DNA of 13,036 bases from Rhodospirillales bacterium (GTDB lineage Bacteria; Pseudomonadota; Alphaproteobacteria; Rhodospirillales; JASLLV01): assembly GCA_030754475.1 (NCBI GenBank), contig JASMAE010000095.1, positions 1 through 13,036 of the forward strand. Direction: 5' to 3'. The position numbers and the translations under genes were made by a program. Under the pieces are notes generated by a model. It was not told the DNA's origin. It made no database searches and was given only the letters and a program-made list of their open reading frames with translations. This document shows, in pieces, positions 1 to 6,492 of the stretch; within the stretch, counting starts at the first letter, position 1; each line of letters starts with the position of its first letter.

Positions 1-404
1 CCGGCGATCCCGAGCAACGCGCCCAAGGCGACGCGCAAGCGCACCCGCGTCCCCAGAAACAAAGCACCGCCTGCGATGTTCAGCACGACCACCGTCGAGA
101 ACGCCACCGCCACCAAGCCCGAGGTGAGGTACTGGGCGGAAAGGTAGACGAGGATGTAGTTGGTGGAGAACAGAAACAGCCCCTGGATCGCGATCCACCC
201 GTGGTCCTTGGCGCCGAATCGGAGGCTGCGGCCGGTCGCCAGGCAGAAGATGACGAGAATCAGGGCCGCCAGCGCGAAGCGGTAGGTGACCGACGCTTCC
301 GGTGCCACCTGGCCAAGCTGGAACGTGATCGCCAGCCACGACGTGCCCCAGACCGTGACCGTCGTCGCATAAAGAAGAAGATTGGCGATGCCGCCCGAGC
401 GCAT
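1..404 (-). CDS. EamA/DMT-superfamily permease, N-terminal part (cut by window start)
   Basis: Inner-membrane permease of the drug/metabolite transporter superfamily; the substrate cannot be told from sequence. Only the first 134 codons lie in the window, and the frame runs open off the left edge. The protein begins MRSGGIANLLLY. It then shows the first EamA repeat: a hydrophobic helix with the family-typical VWGTSWLAI (about residues 18-26), a helix holding the R-F-A-L motif (about 43-50) and a third and fourth hydrophobic stretch (about 73-125). The ATG at 402-404 is preceded by GGAGG four bases upstream, which fixes the start. It lies downstream of the DUF1127 gene on the same strand, 100 bp away, so cotranscription is possible. 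It is a different subtype from the tandem permeases at the right end of the window. The family call is secure; function is unknown. Confidence 0.85.
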   Translation of the reverse strand, partial: MRSGGIANLLLYATTVTVWGTSWLAITFQLGQVAPEASVTYRFALAALILVIFCLATGRSLRFGAKDHGWIAIQGLFLFSTNYILVYLSAQYLTSGLVAVAFSTVVVLNIAGGALFLGTRVRLRVALGALLGIA

Positions 405-450
405 GTCGCCTCCGGAACTACCGCGCCCGAGGGCATAGACGGCCCGCGAT

Positions 451-468
451 GCGAACACAAGCGTTCGC
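451..468. other. Small hairpin between DUF1127 gene and permease gene
   Basis: GCGAAC (451-456) and GTTCGC (463-468) form a perfect 6-bp stem around a 6-base loop, in the 100-bp gap between two minus-strand genes. No T-run follows on the minus strand, so it is not a convincing intrinsic terminator. It could be a weak attenuator or processing site, or a chance palindrome in GC-rich DNA. Confidence 0.25.
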
Positions 469-504
469 GGTTCGACCGCCGCGCAGCAGACGTCCGCGCC
501 GCCC

Positions 505-759
505 TTACGCCTGCCAGAACGGCTTTTCCGCCTCGCTGAGGGCGTCCGCCCGGCTTAGTCCTATGTCGCTCAGCAGGCGTGTATCCAGTTCCATGAGCCG
601 GCGTCGTTGGGTGGCCCGCTCGCGCCAGCGCGCCAGCGTTTCGACGGTTTCCGAAACCACGGTCGCGAGCGTCGACAAAGCGAGTGTCGCCCGCGCCGCG
701 CCGCCAGCATAATCGCCGAACGCATGAGAAGCGTTTATTCGTCTAGCCAGCTCAGTCAT
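505..759 (-). CDS. DUF1127 (YjiS-like) small protein
   Basis: Predicted 84-residue protein. Its C-terminal half carries the DUF1127 signature: an arginine-rich helix (about residues 44-55, RWRERATQRRR) followed by LMELDTRLLSDIGLSRADA (about 55-73), with the common ending EAEKPFW. DUF1127 proteins are small, basic and common in Proteobacteria. Some have been linked to RNA-related regulation, phosphate or stress adaptation, but no defined activity can be assigned here. An earlier in-frame codon would give 116 residues. The ATG at 757-759 is preferred because GAGGAG sits six bases upstream and because the extra N-terminal residues do not look like the family. The gene is divergent from the LysR gene over a 145-bp AT-richer spacer, the usual arrangement for a LysR target, so it may be regulated by that protein (inference). 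Confidence 0.85.
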   Translation of the reverse strand: MTELARRINASHAFGDYAGGAARATLALSTLATVVSETVETLARWRERATQRRRLMELDTRLLSDIGLSRADALSEAEKPFWQA

Positions 760-877
760 GACCCGCTCCTCTCCGATTCCCTCGAAATTGGGAAATGAGT
801 CAAAAATAAATCGCGCATTCGCAAGCCATTTTGTCCTTTCTGCGGACGCGCGCAAACGATATTATTTCATGGTATAC

Positions 878-892
878 ATAAGAAAAACTTAT
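878..892. promoter_or_regulatory. Candidate LysR-type operator (T-N11-A palindrome)
   Basis: ATAAG (878-882) and CTTAT (888-892) are a perfect inverted repeat around five A residues. It contains T879-N11-A891, the classical LysR-type binding pattern. It ends 12 bp before the lysR ATG at 905 and lies in the spacer shared with the divergent DUF1127 gene. Position, symmetry and AT-richness in a GC-rich setting favour an autoregulatory site. Binding itself is inferred. Confidence 0.55.
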
Positions 893-904
893 CCGAAATC
901 CGCC

Positions 905-1861
905 ATGAACCGCCGACTTCCGCCGCTCGATTCGCTCCGCGCCTTCGAGGCCGCAGCCCGGCATCTGAGCTTCACCAAGGCGGCGGAGGAGTTGAACGTG
1001 ACCCAGGCGGCAATCAGCCACCGGATCCGGGGGCTCGAGGATCGCCTAGGCGTATCGCTCTTTCGCCGCCGCAATCGCGGGTTGCTGCTGACCGACGAGG
1101 GACAGACCCTGTTTGCCGCGGCCAACGAGGCGCTCAAGGGTCTCGATGCCGCGATCAAGCGGCTCGGGCAACGCGATCGGGGCGGCACGCTCACGGTCAG
1201 CGCGTTGCCGTCCTTTGCGGCCAAATGGCTGGTTCCCCGACTGGGCCGCTTCCGCGAGGCGCGGCCCGAGATCGACGTTCTCGTCAGCCCCTCGGTCCAT
1301 CAGGTGGACCTGGCGCGCGAAGACGTGGATATCGCGATTCGATACGGTCGAGGGCCTTATCCGGGCTTGCGTGCCGATCATCTTTTGAGCGAGGAGATCG
1401 TGCCCGTGTGCGGCCCACGGCTCGCAACGCCTGTCAGGCCGCTACGCGAGCCCGCCGATCTTCGCCATCACACGCTGCTCCACGACGAGGGCCACACCGG
1501 CTGGCGGTTATGGCTCGCGGCCAATGGCGTCGAGGGCGTGGACGCGACCCGGGGGCCCGTCTTCGTCGATTCCGGCATGCTTATCGAAGCGGCCGCGGGC
1601 GGCCAGGGCGTCGCCCTCGGCCGCAGCGCCCTGGTCGCCGAAGATCTAGCCCGCGGGCGGCTCGTGCAGCCCTTCGACATCCGGTTCGCGAGCAAGCTCT
1701 CTTATTACGTGATCTCGCTCGAGGTGACCGCGCACCGCGAGAAGATCCGCGCGTTCCGCGAGTGGCTGCTCTCGGAAGCCGGAGCCGAGCGCGGCGCGGG
1801 CGAAGCGCCCGCCGTGCTGTCGGGATTCTTTCAAGACCACAACGCCTCGAGGTCGCGGTAA
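905..1861 (+). CDS. LysR-family transcriptional regulator, GcvA-like
   Basis: DNA-binding regulator of 318 residues, normal for the family. An N-terminal winged helix-turn-helix (about residues 8-65) reads LPPLDSLRAFEAAARHLSF, then TKAAEELNVTQAAISHRI, then the wing entry GLEDRLGVSLFRR; this wording is typical of the GcvA/AmpR-like subgroup. A type-2 periplasmic-binding-like effector domain follows (about 90-300), with GGTLTVSALPSFAAKWLVPR at its start and DVDIAIRYG. The frame is open back to 758, but the ATG at 905 gives the canonical N-terminus and leaves the T-N11-A palindrome at 878-892 outside the gene. The effector is unknown. Likely targets are itself and the divergent DUF1127 gene. Its 3' end overlaps the convergent acetoacetyl-CoA synthetase gene by 31 bp, so mutual transcriptional interference is possible. 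Confidence 0.9.
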   Translation: MNRRLPPLDSLRAFEAAARHLSFTKAAEELNVTQAAISHRIRGLEDRLGVSLFRRRNRGLLLTDEGQTLFAAANEALKGLDAAIKRLGQRDRGGTLTVSALPSFAAKWLVPRLGRFREARPEIDVLVSPSVHQVDLAREDVDIAIRYGRGPYPGLRADHLLSEEIVPVCGPRLATPVRPLREPADLRHHTLLHDEGHTGWRLWLAANGVEGVDATRGPVFVDSGMLIEAAAGGQGVALGRSALVAEDLARGRLVQPFDIRFASKLSYYVISLEVTAHREKIRAFREWLLSEAGAERGAGEAPAVLSGFFQDHNASRSR

Positions 1862-3783
1862 AGCGCAAGCGCTTCGGCGTTGGCCAGCGCCTCGGTGTTC
1901 TTGACTTGGCGCCCGTGGATCACGTCGCGAACGGCGAGCTCGCTGATCTTGCCGCTCTTGGTCCGGGGAATGTCGGCGACCTGGATCACCTTCGCCGGCA
2001 CGTGGCGCCGCGTGCATTGCTCGCGAATCCGGGCCTTGATGCGTGAGACCAGACTTTCGTCGAGAGTCAGGCCGGCGCGCAACACGACGAATAGGACCAC
2101 CCGCTCGTCGCCCTCCCACGCCTGGCCGCAGGCGATGGCCTCCACCACCTCGTCGAAGCGCTCCACCTGGGGGTAGATCTCGGCCGTCCCGATGCGCATG
2201 CCGCCCGGATTCAAGGTGGCGTCCGAGCGGCCATAGATGACGACGCCGTCGTTGGCGGTTAGCTCGACGTAGTCGCCGTGGCACCACACACCGGGAAACT
2301 TCTCGAAATAAGCGGCCCGGTACTTGGCGCCGTCCGCGTCGTTCCAGAACGCCACCGGCATCGACGGAAAGGGCGCCGTGCAGACCAGCTCGCCCTTCTC
2401 ACCCCTGAGCGGGCGGCCTTCGTCATCGAACACGTCTACGGCCATGCCGAGGCCGCGGGTCTGGATCTCGCCCCGCCAGACGGGGCCCGTGGGATCGCCG
2501 AGGACGAAGCAGCCGACGATGTCCGTCCCGCCCGCGATGGAGGCGAGATGCACGTCCTCCTTGATCGCGCGGTAGACGAAGTCGAAGCTTTCCGGCGCCA
2601 GCGGCGAACCCGTCGAGGTGATGGTGCGTAGTCTTTCGAGACCGTGGGTCCGGGCCGGCTCGAGGCCGGCCTTGGCGACGGCGTCGATGTACTTGGCCGA
2701 TGTACCGAACAGCGTCATCGCCTCGTCGTCGGCGAAGTCGAAAAGCACGCGGCCGTCGTTGTGAAAGGGAGAGCCGTCGTAGAGGAGCAACGTCGTCTCG
2801 CTCGCCAGCGCCGAGACCAGCCAGTTCCACATCATCCACCCGCAGGTGGTGAAGTAGAACACGCGGTCGCCGGACTTGATGTCGCAATGAAGCCGGTGCT
2901 CGCACACGTGCTTCAAGAGCGTTCCGCCGGCGCCGTGGACGATGCACTTGGGCGCGCCCGTGGTGCCCGACGAGAACAGGATGTAGGCCGGATGGTCGAA
3001 AGGCAGGCGGGAAAAATCGATGTCGCCGGGCGAGAATCCGTCGGTGAAGTCCGCCCACGTCAGCGCGCCCGGGACCGGGCCGATGTCGGGGCGGGCGCGC
3101 AAGTACGGCACGACCACGGTCCGCCTCACCGACGCCAGCGCGCCCAACACGTCCGCGGTTCGCTCCAGGCAGTCGTGGCGCTTGCCGCCGTATACGTAGC
3201 CATCGGCCACGAACAGGATCTTGGGCTCGATCTGGCCGAAGCGGTCGAGGATGCCTTGGACGCCGAAATCCGGCGAGCACGATGACCAGACGGCGCCGAG
3301 CGCGTGGGTCGCCAGCGTCGCGATCACCGTCTCCGGCAGGTTCGGCAGATACCCCGCGACCCGGTCGCCGACGCCGACGCCGGCGCCTCGCATGGCCTCC
3401 GCCAGGATCGAGACCTGATCGTAAAGCGCCCGCCACGAAAGCCTGCGGCGGACGCCACCTTCGCCCCGGAACACGATGGCGTCCGCGTCGTCGCGCCGGC
3501 GCAAGAGGTTCTCGGCGATGTTGAGCCGCGCGTCCGGAAACCAGCGCGCGCCCGGCATCCGATCCGCGTCCGCCAGCACCACCTCGCCCCAGGTTTCGGC
3601 CGCGAGCCCGGCGAAGTCCCTGAGCGATTGCCAGAACTTCTCTTTCTCGGTGACCGAAAACGCGTAAAGCGCGCGGAAGTCGGGGACGGTGACGTTCCAG
3701 TCGTCCTCAAGGGCGTCTGTGAACCGGGTGACGTTGGCTCGCGCGATCCGATCTTGGGATGGTTGCCAAAGCGGCGCGTTCAC
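1831..3783 (-). CDS. Acetoacetyl-CoA synthetase (acetoacetate-CoA ligase)
   Basis: Cytosolic adenylate-forming enzyme that converts acetoacetate, ATP and CoA to acetoacetyl-CoA, AMP and pyrophosphate (EC 6.2.1.16). In alphaproteobacteria it feeds ketone bodies, including those from polyhydroxybutyrate breakdown, into central metabolism. The protein has 650 residues, the full length of this subfamily. Visible landmarks are the N-terminal cap of acetyl/acetoacetyl-CoA synthetases (about 30-95), the P-loop-like A3 motif YILFSSGTTGAPK (267-279), TTCGWMMWNW (312-321), GGTDIVGCF (418-426), the hinge region YGRSDATLNPGGMRIG (517-532), and PRTKSGK (606-612) with K612 as the catalytic, acetylatable lysine. 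The start is a GTG at 3781-3783 with AAGGA eight bases upstream. The pattern of SSCSPDFG and TSTGSPL separates it from acetyl-CoA synthetase. It stands alone on the minus strand and converges with lysR. The gene symbol is uncertain (acsA or aacS are both used), so it is left empty. Confidence 0.93.
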   Translation of the reverse strand: MNAPLWQPSQDRIARANVTRFTDALEDDWNVTVPDFRALYAFSVTEKEKFWQSLRDFAGLAAETWGEVVLADADRMPGARWFPDARLNIAENLLRRRDDADAIVFRGEGGVRRRLSWRALYDQVSILAEAMRGAGVGVGDRVAGYLPNLPETVIATLATHALGAVWSSCSPDFGVQGILDRFGQIEPKILFVADGYVYGGKRHDCLERTADVLGALASVRRTVVVPYLRARPDIGPVPGALTWADFTDGFSPGDIDFSRLPFDHPAYILFSSGTTGAPKCIVHGAGGTLLKHVCEHRLHCDIKSGDRVFYFTTCGWMMWNWLVSALASETTLLLYDGSPFHNDGRVLFDFADDEAMTLFGTSAKYIDAVAKAGLEPARTHGLERLRTITSTGSPLAPESFDFVYRAIKEDVHLASIAGGTDIVGCFVLGDPTGPVWRGEIQTRGLGMAVDVFDDEGRPLRGEKGELVCTAPFPSMPVAFWNDADGAKYRAAYFEKFPGVWCHGDYVELTANDGVVIYGRSDATLNPGGMRIGTAEIYPQVERFDEVVEAIACGQAWEGDERVVLFVVLRAGLTLDESLVSRIKARIREQCTRRHVPAKVIQVADIPRTKSGKISELAVRDVIHGRQVKNTEALANAEALALYRDLEALWS

Positions 3784-4159
3784 TTAGCTCGTCCTTGCCG
3801 ATGCGTTGCAACCTTGGCACCGGCGAGTATGCGGACCGGGCCAAGCGCGCGCAAGCGCACCCGGCGTGCGCGCCGGGAAGTGTCTCAGTTGAAATTTTTC
3901 CGAAACAACGCCCGGAAGGTCGGCTTTTCAGCGGATCATGTCCGCTTTGCGCCCAACAGCAGACCTGGCGCATGGTTCTCGGTACAGCCGCTCCTGACCC
4001 AAAGCGGACATTCGCAGAAGTCACGCCATGCACGCATCCGGTGGCCCCAAGACCGCCGCATCTTGTGCTTCGTGAAAAGTCGATCAGGCGGTCCGCTTAC
4101 GCTTCCGGCGTGCCCGCCAGAATTTGATAGGATTAGAGGGAAAACACGAGGCACGCGAA
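3784..4159. other. Intergenic region between acetoacetyl-CoA synthetase gene and nqr-like operon
   Basis: A 376-bp divergent intergenic region. It must hold the promoters of both the synthetase gene (minus) and the nqr-like operon (plus), but I see no convincing -35/-10 pair. It contains an AT-rich patch near 3890-3910 and the palindromic repeat at 3938-4012. Open frames crossing it have no family resemblance; one of them (minus strand, starting at 4033) reads through the repeat as ANVRFGS and is judged spurious. GAGG at 4148-4151 is the likely ribosome-binding site for the nqrB-like gene. Confidence 0.6.
3938..4012 (-). repeat. Intergenic palindromic repeat, left copy
   Basis: ATGTCCGCTTTG (3938-3949) is repeated in exact inverted form as CAAAGCGGACAT (4000-4011), giving a 75-bp unit with 12-bp terminal inverted repeats. 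Read on the minus strand, its first 25 bases match 19 of 25 with the start of the unit at 9927-10002, so the two are copies of one family in opposite orientations. Its translation gives ANVRFGS, which I recall as typical of spurious ORFs in alphaproteobacterial intergenic repeats. No coding role is proposed. It may be a miniature mobile element or a structured RNA/DNA element. Confidence 0.65.
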
Positions 4160-4954
4160 ATGAACAAACTGGACCGAGACGATATTCTGAACAGCCTCGC
4201 CTTCCTGCCGCTCTTGGCGGTACGCTTGTACGCCGACGGAGGCGATGCGGCGGGTCGGCGCCTAGCCCTTTTGGTCGTCGTCCTGTTGATCGCTCATGGC
4301 TGGGCGGCCTTGTTCGCGTATCGCGCGGAAAGGCCGATCGGACCCGGCTTGATTCCCCATGCACTGCTGTTTGTGGTCCTGCTGCCGGGGCCGGTGCCAT
4401 GGGGCGGGGCCATATTGGCCGTCAGTTTCGGCAGCGTTTTCGGGCGCGAGATCTTCGGCGGCAAGGCGATCCTGCCACCGACGTTGATCGCCCTGGCCTT
4501 TGCACTGTTTTCCTTTCCCAGAGGCGGTTTCGAAGTCCTCGGGCTGCTTTCCCGACCCGCCGATCCGTTGTTCGCCATTTCATGTCTGCCGGGTGCGGCT
4601 CTTCTAGCGTGGCACCACGGGCTGGCCTGGCGGGTCGCCGCGGGCGCAGTTCTCGGAACGGCGGCGGCGGCTTTGTTGATCGGCCTTCCGGCGTGGTGGA
4701 CGCATCTATGGATGGGAACCTATGCCGCGGGCATCCTGTTTCTGGCTGCCGTACCGGAAGGATCGCCCAAGACCGAAGGCGCGCGATGGCTGCACGGAGC
4801 CCTGGTCGGCGCGCTGTTGGTCTTGATCCGCTTCGCCAGTCCCGAGCAGCCTGACGGCGTGGTGTTCGCTGCCCTTCTAGGCGGCTTGTTCGCCCCCTTG
4901 CTCGACCGGTTGCTGATTTGGAGGCACCGCCATGCCTTGTATCCACATTCATGA
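4160..4954 (+). CDS. NqrB/RnfD-family membrane subunit, short form lacking the FMN site
   Basis: Integral membrane protein of 264 residues related to NqrB (usually a little over 400) and RnfD (about 350). Three family regions are visible: FGREIFGGKAILPPTL (94-109) plus FALFSFP (114-120), matching the NqrB stretch around KEVFGG and the following FFAYP; GTYAAGILFLAAVPEGS (186-202) followed by HGALVGALLVLIR (212-224); and the C-terminal GLFAPLLDRLLIWRHRH (242-258). Between residues 120 and 150 the segment that in NqrB holds D-G-x-S/T-G-A-T, the threonine carrying covalent FMN, is missing; the N-terminal region is also shortened. The ATG at 4160 follows GAGG at good spacing; an upstream TTG at 4124 is less likely. 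It heads the operon where nqrA would normally precede it. Transport or quinone reduction by this form is unproven; family membership is reasonably sure. Confidence 0.8.
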   Translation: MNKLDRDDILNSLAFLPLLAVRLYADGGDAAGRRLALLVVVLLIAHGWAALFAYRAERPIGPGLIPHALLFVVLLPGPVPWGGAILAVSFGSVFGREIFGGKAILPPTLIALAFALFSFPRGGFEVLGLLSRPADPLFAISCLPGAALLAWHHGLAWRVAAGAVLGTAAAALLIGLPAWWTHLWMGTYAAGILFLAAVPEGSPKTEGARWLHGALVGALLVLIRFASPEQPDGVVFAALLGGLFAPLLDRLLIWRHRHALYPHS

Positions 4955-5087
4955 TTCCATGCTTGGTGGGATCGCCTCGACCGTTTTCCCGGCGGCAGTG
5001 GACACGAAGGCGACGCGGTGCCATCGGCGAGCCTCCTCGGCGCCCCGGGGAAGCAGGCAAGGCGCCTCGCAGGGCATGGAACTATGA
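4932..5087 (+). CDS. Possible small ORF bridging nqrB-like and nqrC (51 codons)
   Basis: ATG at 4932 is preceded by GGAGG with seven bases between, one of the best ribosome-binding sites in the operon. The frame ends TGA at 5085-5087 and overlaps the nqrC ATG (5084-5086) as ATGA, like the other junctions here. The predicted product begins MPCIHIHDSMLGGIASTVFP and has an Arg/Ser-rich second half; I recognise no family. It starts inside the end of the nqrB-like gene. It may be a real small subunit, a leader that couples translation of nqrC to nqrB, or chance. The arginine-rich, low-complexity tail argues against a folded protein. Confidence 0.3.
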   Translation: MPCIHIHDSMLGGIASTVFPAAVDTKATRCHRRASSAPRGSRQGASQGMEL

Positions 5088-5827
5088 GTTTGGGTGCTAA
5101 CCCCCTTTCCTGGTGGCGCAACTTCTTGTCGCTGCCCAATACCCATCCGATAAAGACCATCGGCGTGGCCTTGCTGGTGGCATTGGTTTGCTCCCTTGCA
5201 GTCTCCTACACCGCCGTGACCCTGAAACCCCTCAGGGAAGCCAACCGGCTTAAAGAAAGCGCGGCGAGCATGTTTAAGCTGGTTGAAACACTCGCTTTGG
5301 GCTTCCCCAAGCCACGCCTGATCACCCTTGCCGACGGCCATTATGCCGACCGCGATCCTGGCACGAGGGCAGTCCTGGCCACCGAGCGCGATCTCGCCCA
5401 AATCGGCGAACGCGAGGACGTGGCCACGGTTTACGAGCTTTACGAGGATGGTGCTTTGGCCCTGGTGATCCTGCCCGTGCGCGGCACCGGGTACAAATCG
5501 ACCTTGAAAGGCTACCTGGCCCTGAAGGCGGATCTCAACACGGTCGCGGCGCTGACCTTCCACGAGCACGACGAGACCCCCGGCATCGGAACCCGCATTC
5601 TAGAAGACGCCTGGACCGCCCTGTGGCGGGGCAAGCGCATCGCCGACGCCGACGGCGTCATCTGGCTGGAAGTGGTCAAGGGCGAGGGCCGGGGCGTTTT
5701 CGAGGTGGACGGCATATCGGGCGCCACGCGGACCGGCGGGGGCGTTAGCCGGCTGGTCCGTTTCTGGCTCGGTCCCGACGGCTATGGCCCCTATCTCAAG
5801 CAGTTGAAGCGGCAGGGGTCATCATGA
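5084..5827 (+). CDS. nqrC: NqrC-like subunit carrying covalent FMN
   Basis: Subunit C of a Na+-translocating NADH:quinone oxidoreductase-type complex, 247 residues (family about 250-260). One N-terminal membrane helix (about residues 25-45, IGVALLVALVCSLAVSYTAV) anchors an extracytoplasmic FMN-binding domain. The flavinylation motif DGISGAT is at 209-215, so T215 is the expected phosphoester-linked FMN threonine, followed by the family-typical FWLG and GYGPYL. RGTGYKSTLKGYLAL (133-147) and EHDETPGIG (161-169) are also conserved NqrC segments. Start: ATG at 5084 is chosen because it puts the helix at the usual distance from the N-terminus; the frame is open from 5018. The downstream nqrD start overlaps its stop as ATGA. 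ApbE, encoded four genes downstream, is the enzyme expected to attach the FMN. This is the only S-G-A-T flavinylation site seen in the operon. Confidence 0.9.
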   Translation: MSLGANPLSWWRNFLSLPNTHPIKTIGVALLVALVCSLAVSYTAVTLKPLREANRLKESAASMFKLVETLALGFPKPRLITLADGHYADRDPGTRAVLATERDLAQIGEREDVATVYELYEDGALALVILPVRGTGYKSTLKGYLALKADLNTVAALTFHEHDETPGIGTRILEDAWTALWRGKRIADADGVIWLEVVKGEGRGVFEVDGISGATRTGGGVSRLVRFWLGPDGYGPYLKQLKRQGSS

Positions 5828-6492
5828 ACTGGCGCCTCAAATCCGGTTTCAAGCCGGTGATCGAACCTATCCTGGTCAACAACCCGGTGACGTTGCAGGT
5901 CCTGGGTATCTGCTCGGCCCTCGCCGTGACCACGTCCCTCGCCACTTCCCTGGTGATGAGTGCCGCGCTGATATGCGTCCTGACCCTTTCCAACGGGATT
6001 ATCAGTGTAATCCGCGAACACATTCCGAAATCGATCCGCTTGATCGTGCAGATCACCATCATCGCCTCGCTGGTGATCGTCGTCGATCAGCTGTTGCAAG
6101 CGTACCTGTTCGACATGAGCAAGCGGCTCAGCGTGTTCGTCGGACTGATCGTCACGAACTGCATCGTGCTTGGCCGGGCCGAGGCCTTCGCTATGAAAAA
6201 CGCGCCCGGAGCGAGTCTGCTCGACGGGCTCGGCAATGGGCTCGGCTACGCCTTTATCCTGGTCACCATCGGCGCCGTGCGCGAGCTGCTGGGCAACGGC
6301 ACGCTCTTGGGTGCCAGCGTTTTTGTCCGCGCCGACGACGGCGGCTGGTTCACGCCCCTGGGCCTGCTGGCCTTGCCGCCGAGCGCCTTCTTCCTGTTGG
6401 GGTTGCTGGTCTGGGCCGTGCGCACGATCCGCCCCGAACAGGTAGAACCGGTGCTCACCGAGAACGACGGAAACGAGGCGGCGCGCCGATGA
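5824..6492 (+). CDS. nqrD: NqrD-like membrane subunit
   Basis: Six-helix membrane subunit of the NQR/Rnf core, 222 residues (family about 210). NNPVTLQVLGICSALAVT (19-36) includes C30, and TNCIVLGRAEAFA (111-123) includes C113. These match the two conserved NqrD cysteines that, with two from NqrE, hold the intramembrane iron centre between the subunits. The motifs GNGLGY (about 137-142) and VRELLGNGTLLGA (about 151-163) are also family-typical. ATG overlaps the nqrC stop (ATGA), with AGGGG six bases upstream, and its own stop overlaps the nqrE start in the same way, so the pair is translationally coupled as expected for a heterodimer. The RnfE/RnfA paralogues are close, but the company of NqrC, NqrF and NqrM decides for Nqr. 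Confidence 0.93.
   Translation: MNWRLKSGFKPVIEPILVNNPVTLQVLGICSALAVTTSLATSLVMSAALICVLTLSNGIISVIREHIPKSIRLIVQITIIASLVIVVDQLLQAYLFDMSKRLSVFVGLIVTNCIVLGRAEAFAMKNAPGASLLDGLGNGLGYAFILVTIGAVRELLGNGTLLGASVFVRADDGGWFTPLGLLALPPSAFFLLGLLVWAVRTIRPEQVEPVLTENDGNEAARR

Noticed and set aside
469..480. GGTTCGACC, resembling a tRNA T-loop
   Set aside because: No acceptor stem, anticodon arm or D-loop could be found around it; it is a short chance match.
758..904. A 49-residue N-terminal extension of the LysR regulator
   Set aside because: It would start on the far side of the divergent spacer, overlap the DUF1127 start and read through the T-N11-A palindrome. The extra residues do not match the family.
2423..3436. 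A 337-codon minus-strand ORF inside the acetoacetyl-CoA synthetase gene
   Set aside because: It is the same strand in a shifted frame, with an extremely Arg/Pro-rich product; the overlapping frame has all synthetase motifs.
3707..4033. A 108-codon minus-strand ORF beginning near the left repeat
   Set aside because: Its start is the translated repeat (ANVRFGS) and the rest overlaps the 5' end of the synthetase gene out of frame. It looks like a typical spurious annotation.
3304..4854. A 516-codon open frame on the plus strand
   Set aside because: It runs antisense through the acetoacetyl-CoA synthetase gene, over the intergenic repeat and out of frame through the nqrB-like gene. The product is arginine-rich with no family motif; it is a product of high GC content.
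5973..6488. Upstream extension of the nqrE frame over nqrD
   Set aside because: The translated stretch is Arg/His-rich and has no resemblance to NqrE. The canonical N-terminus starts at 6489 with an ATGA overlap.
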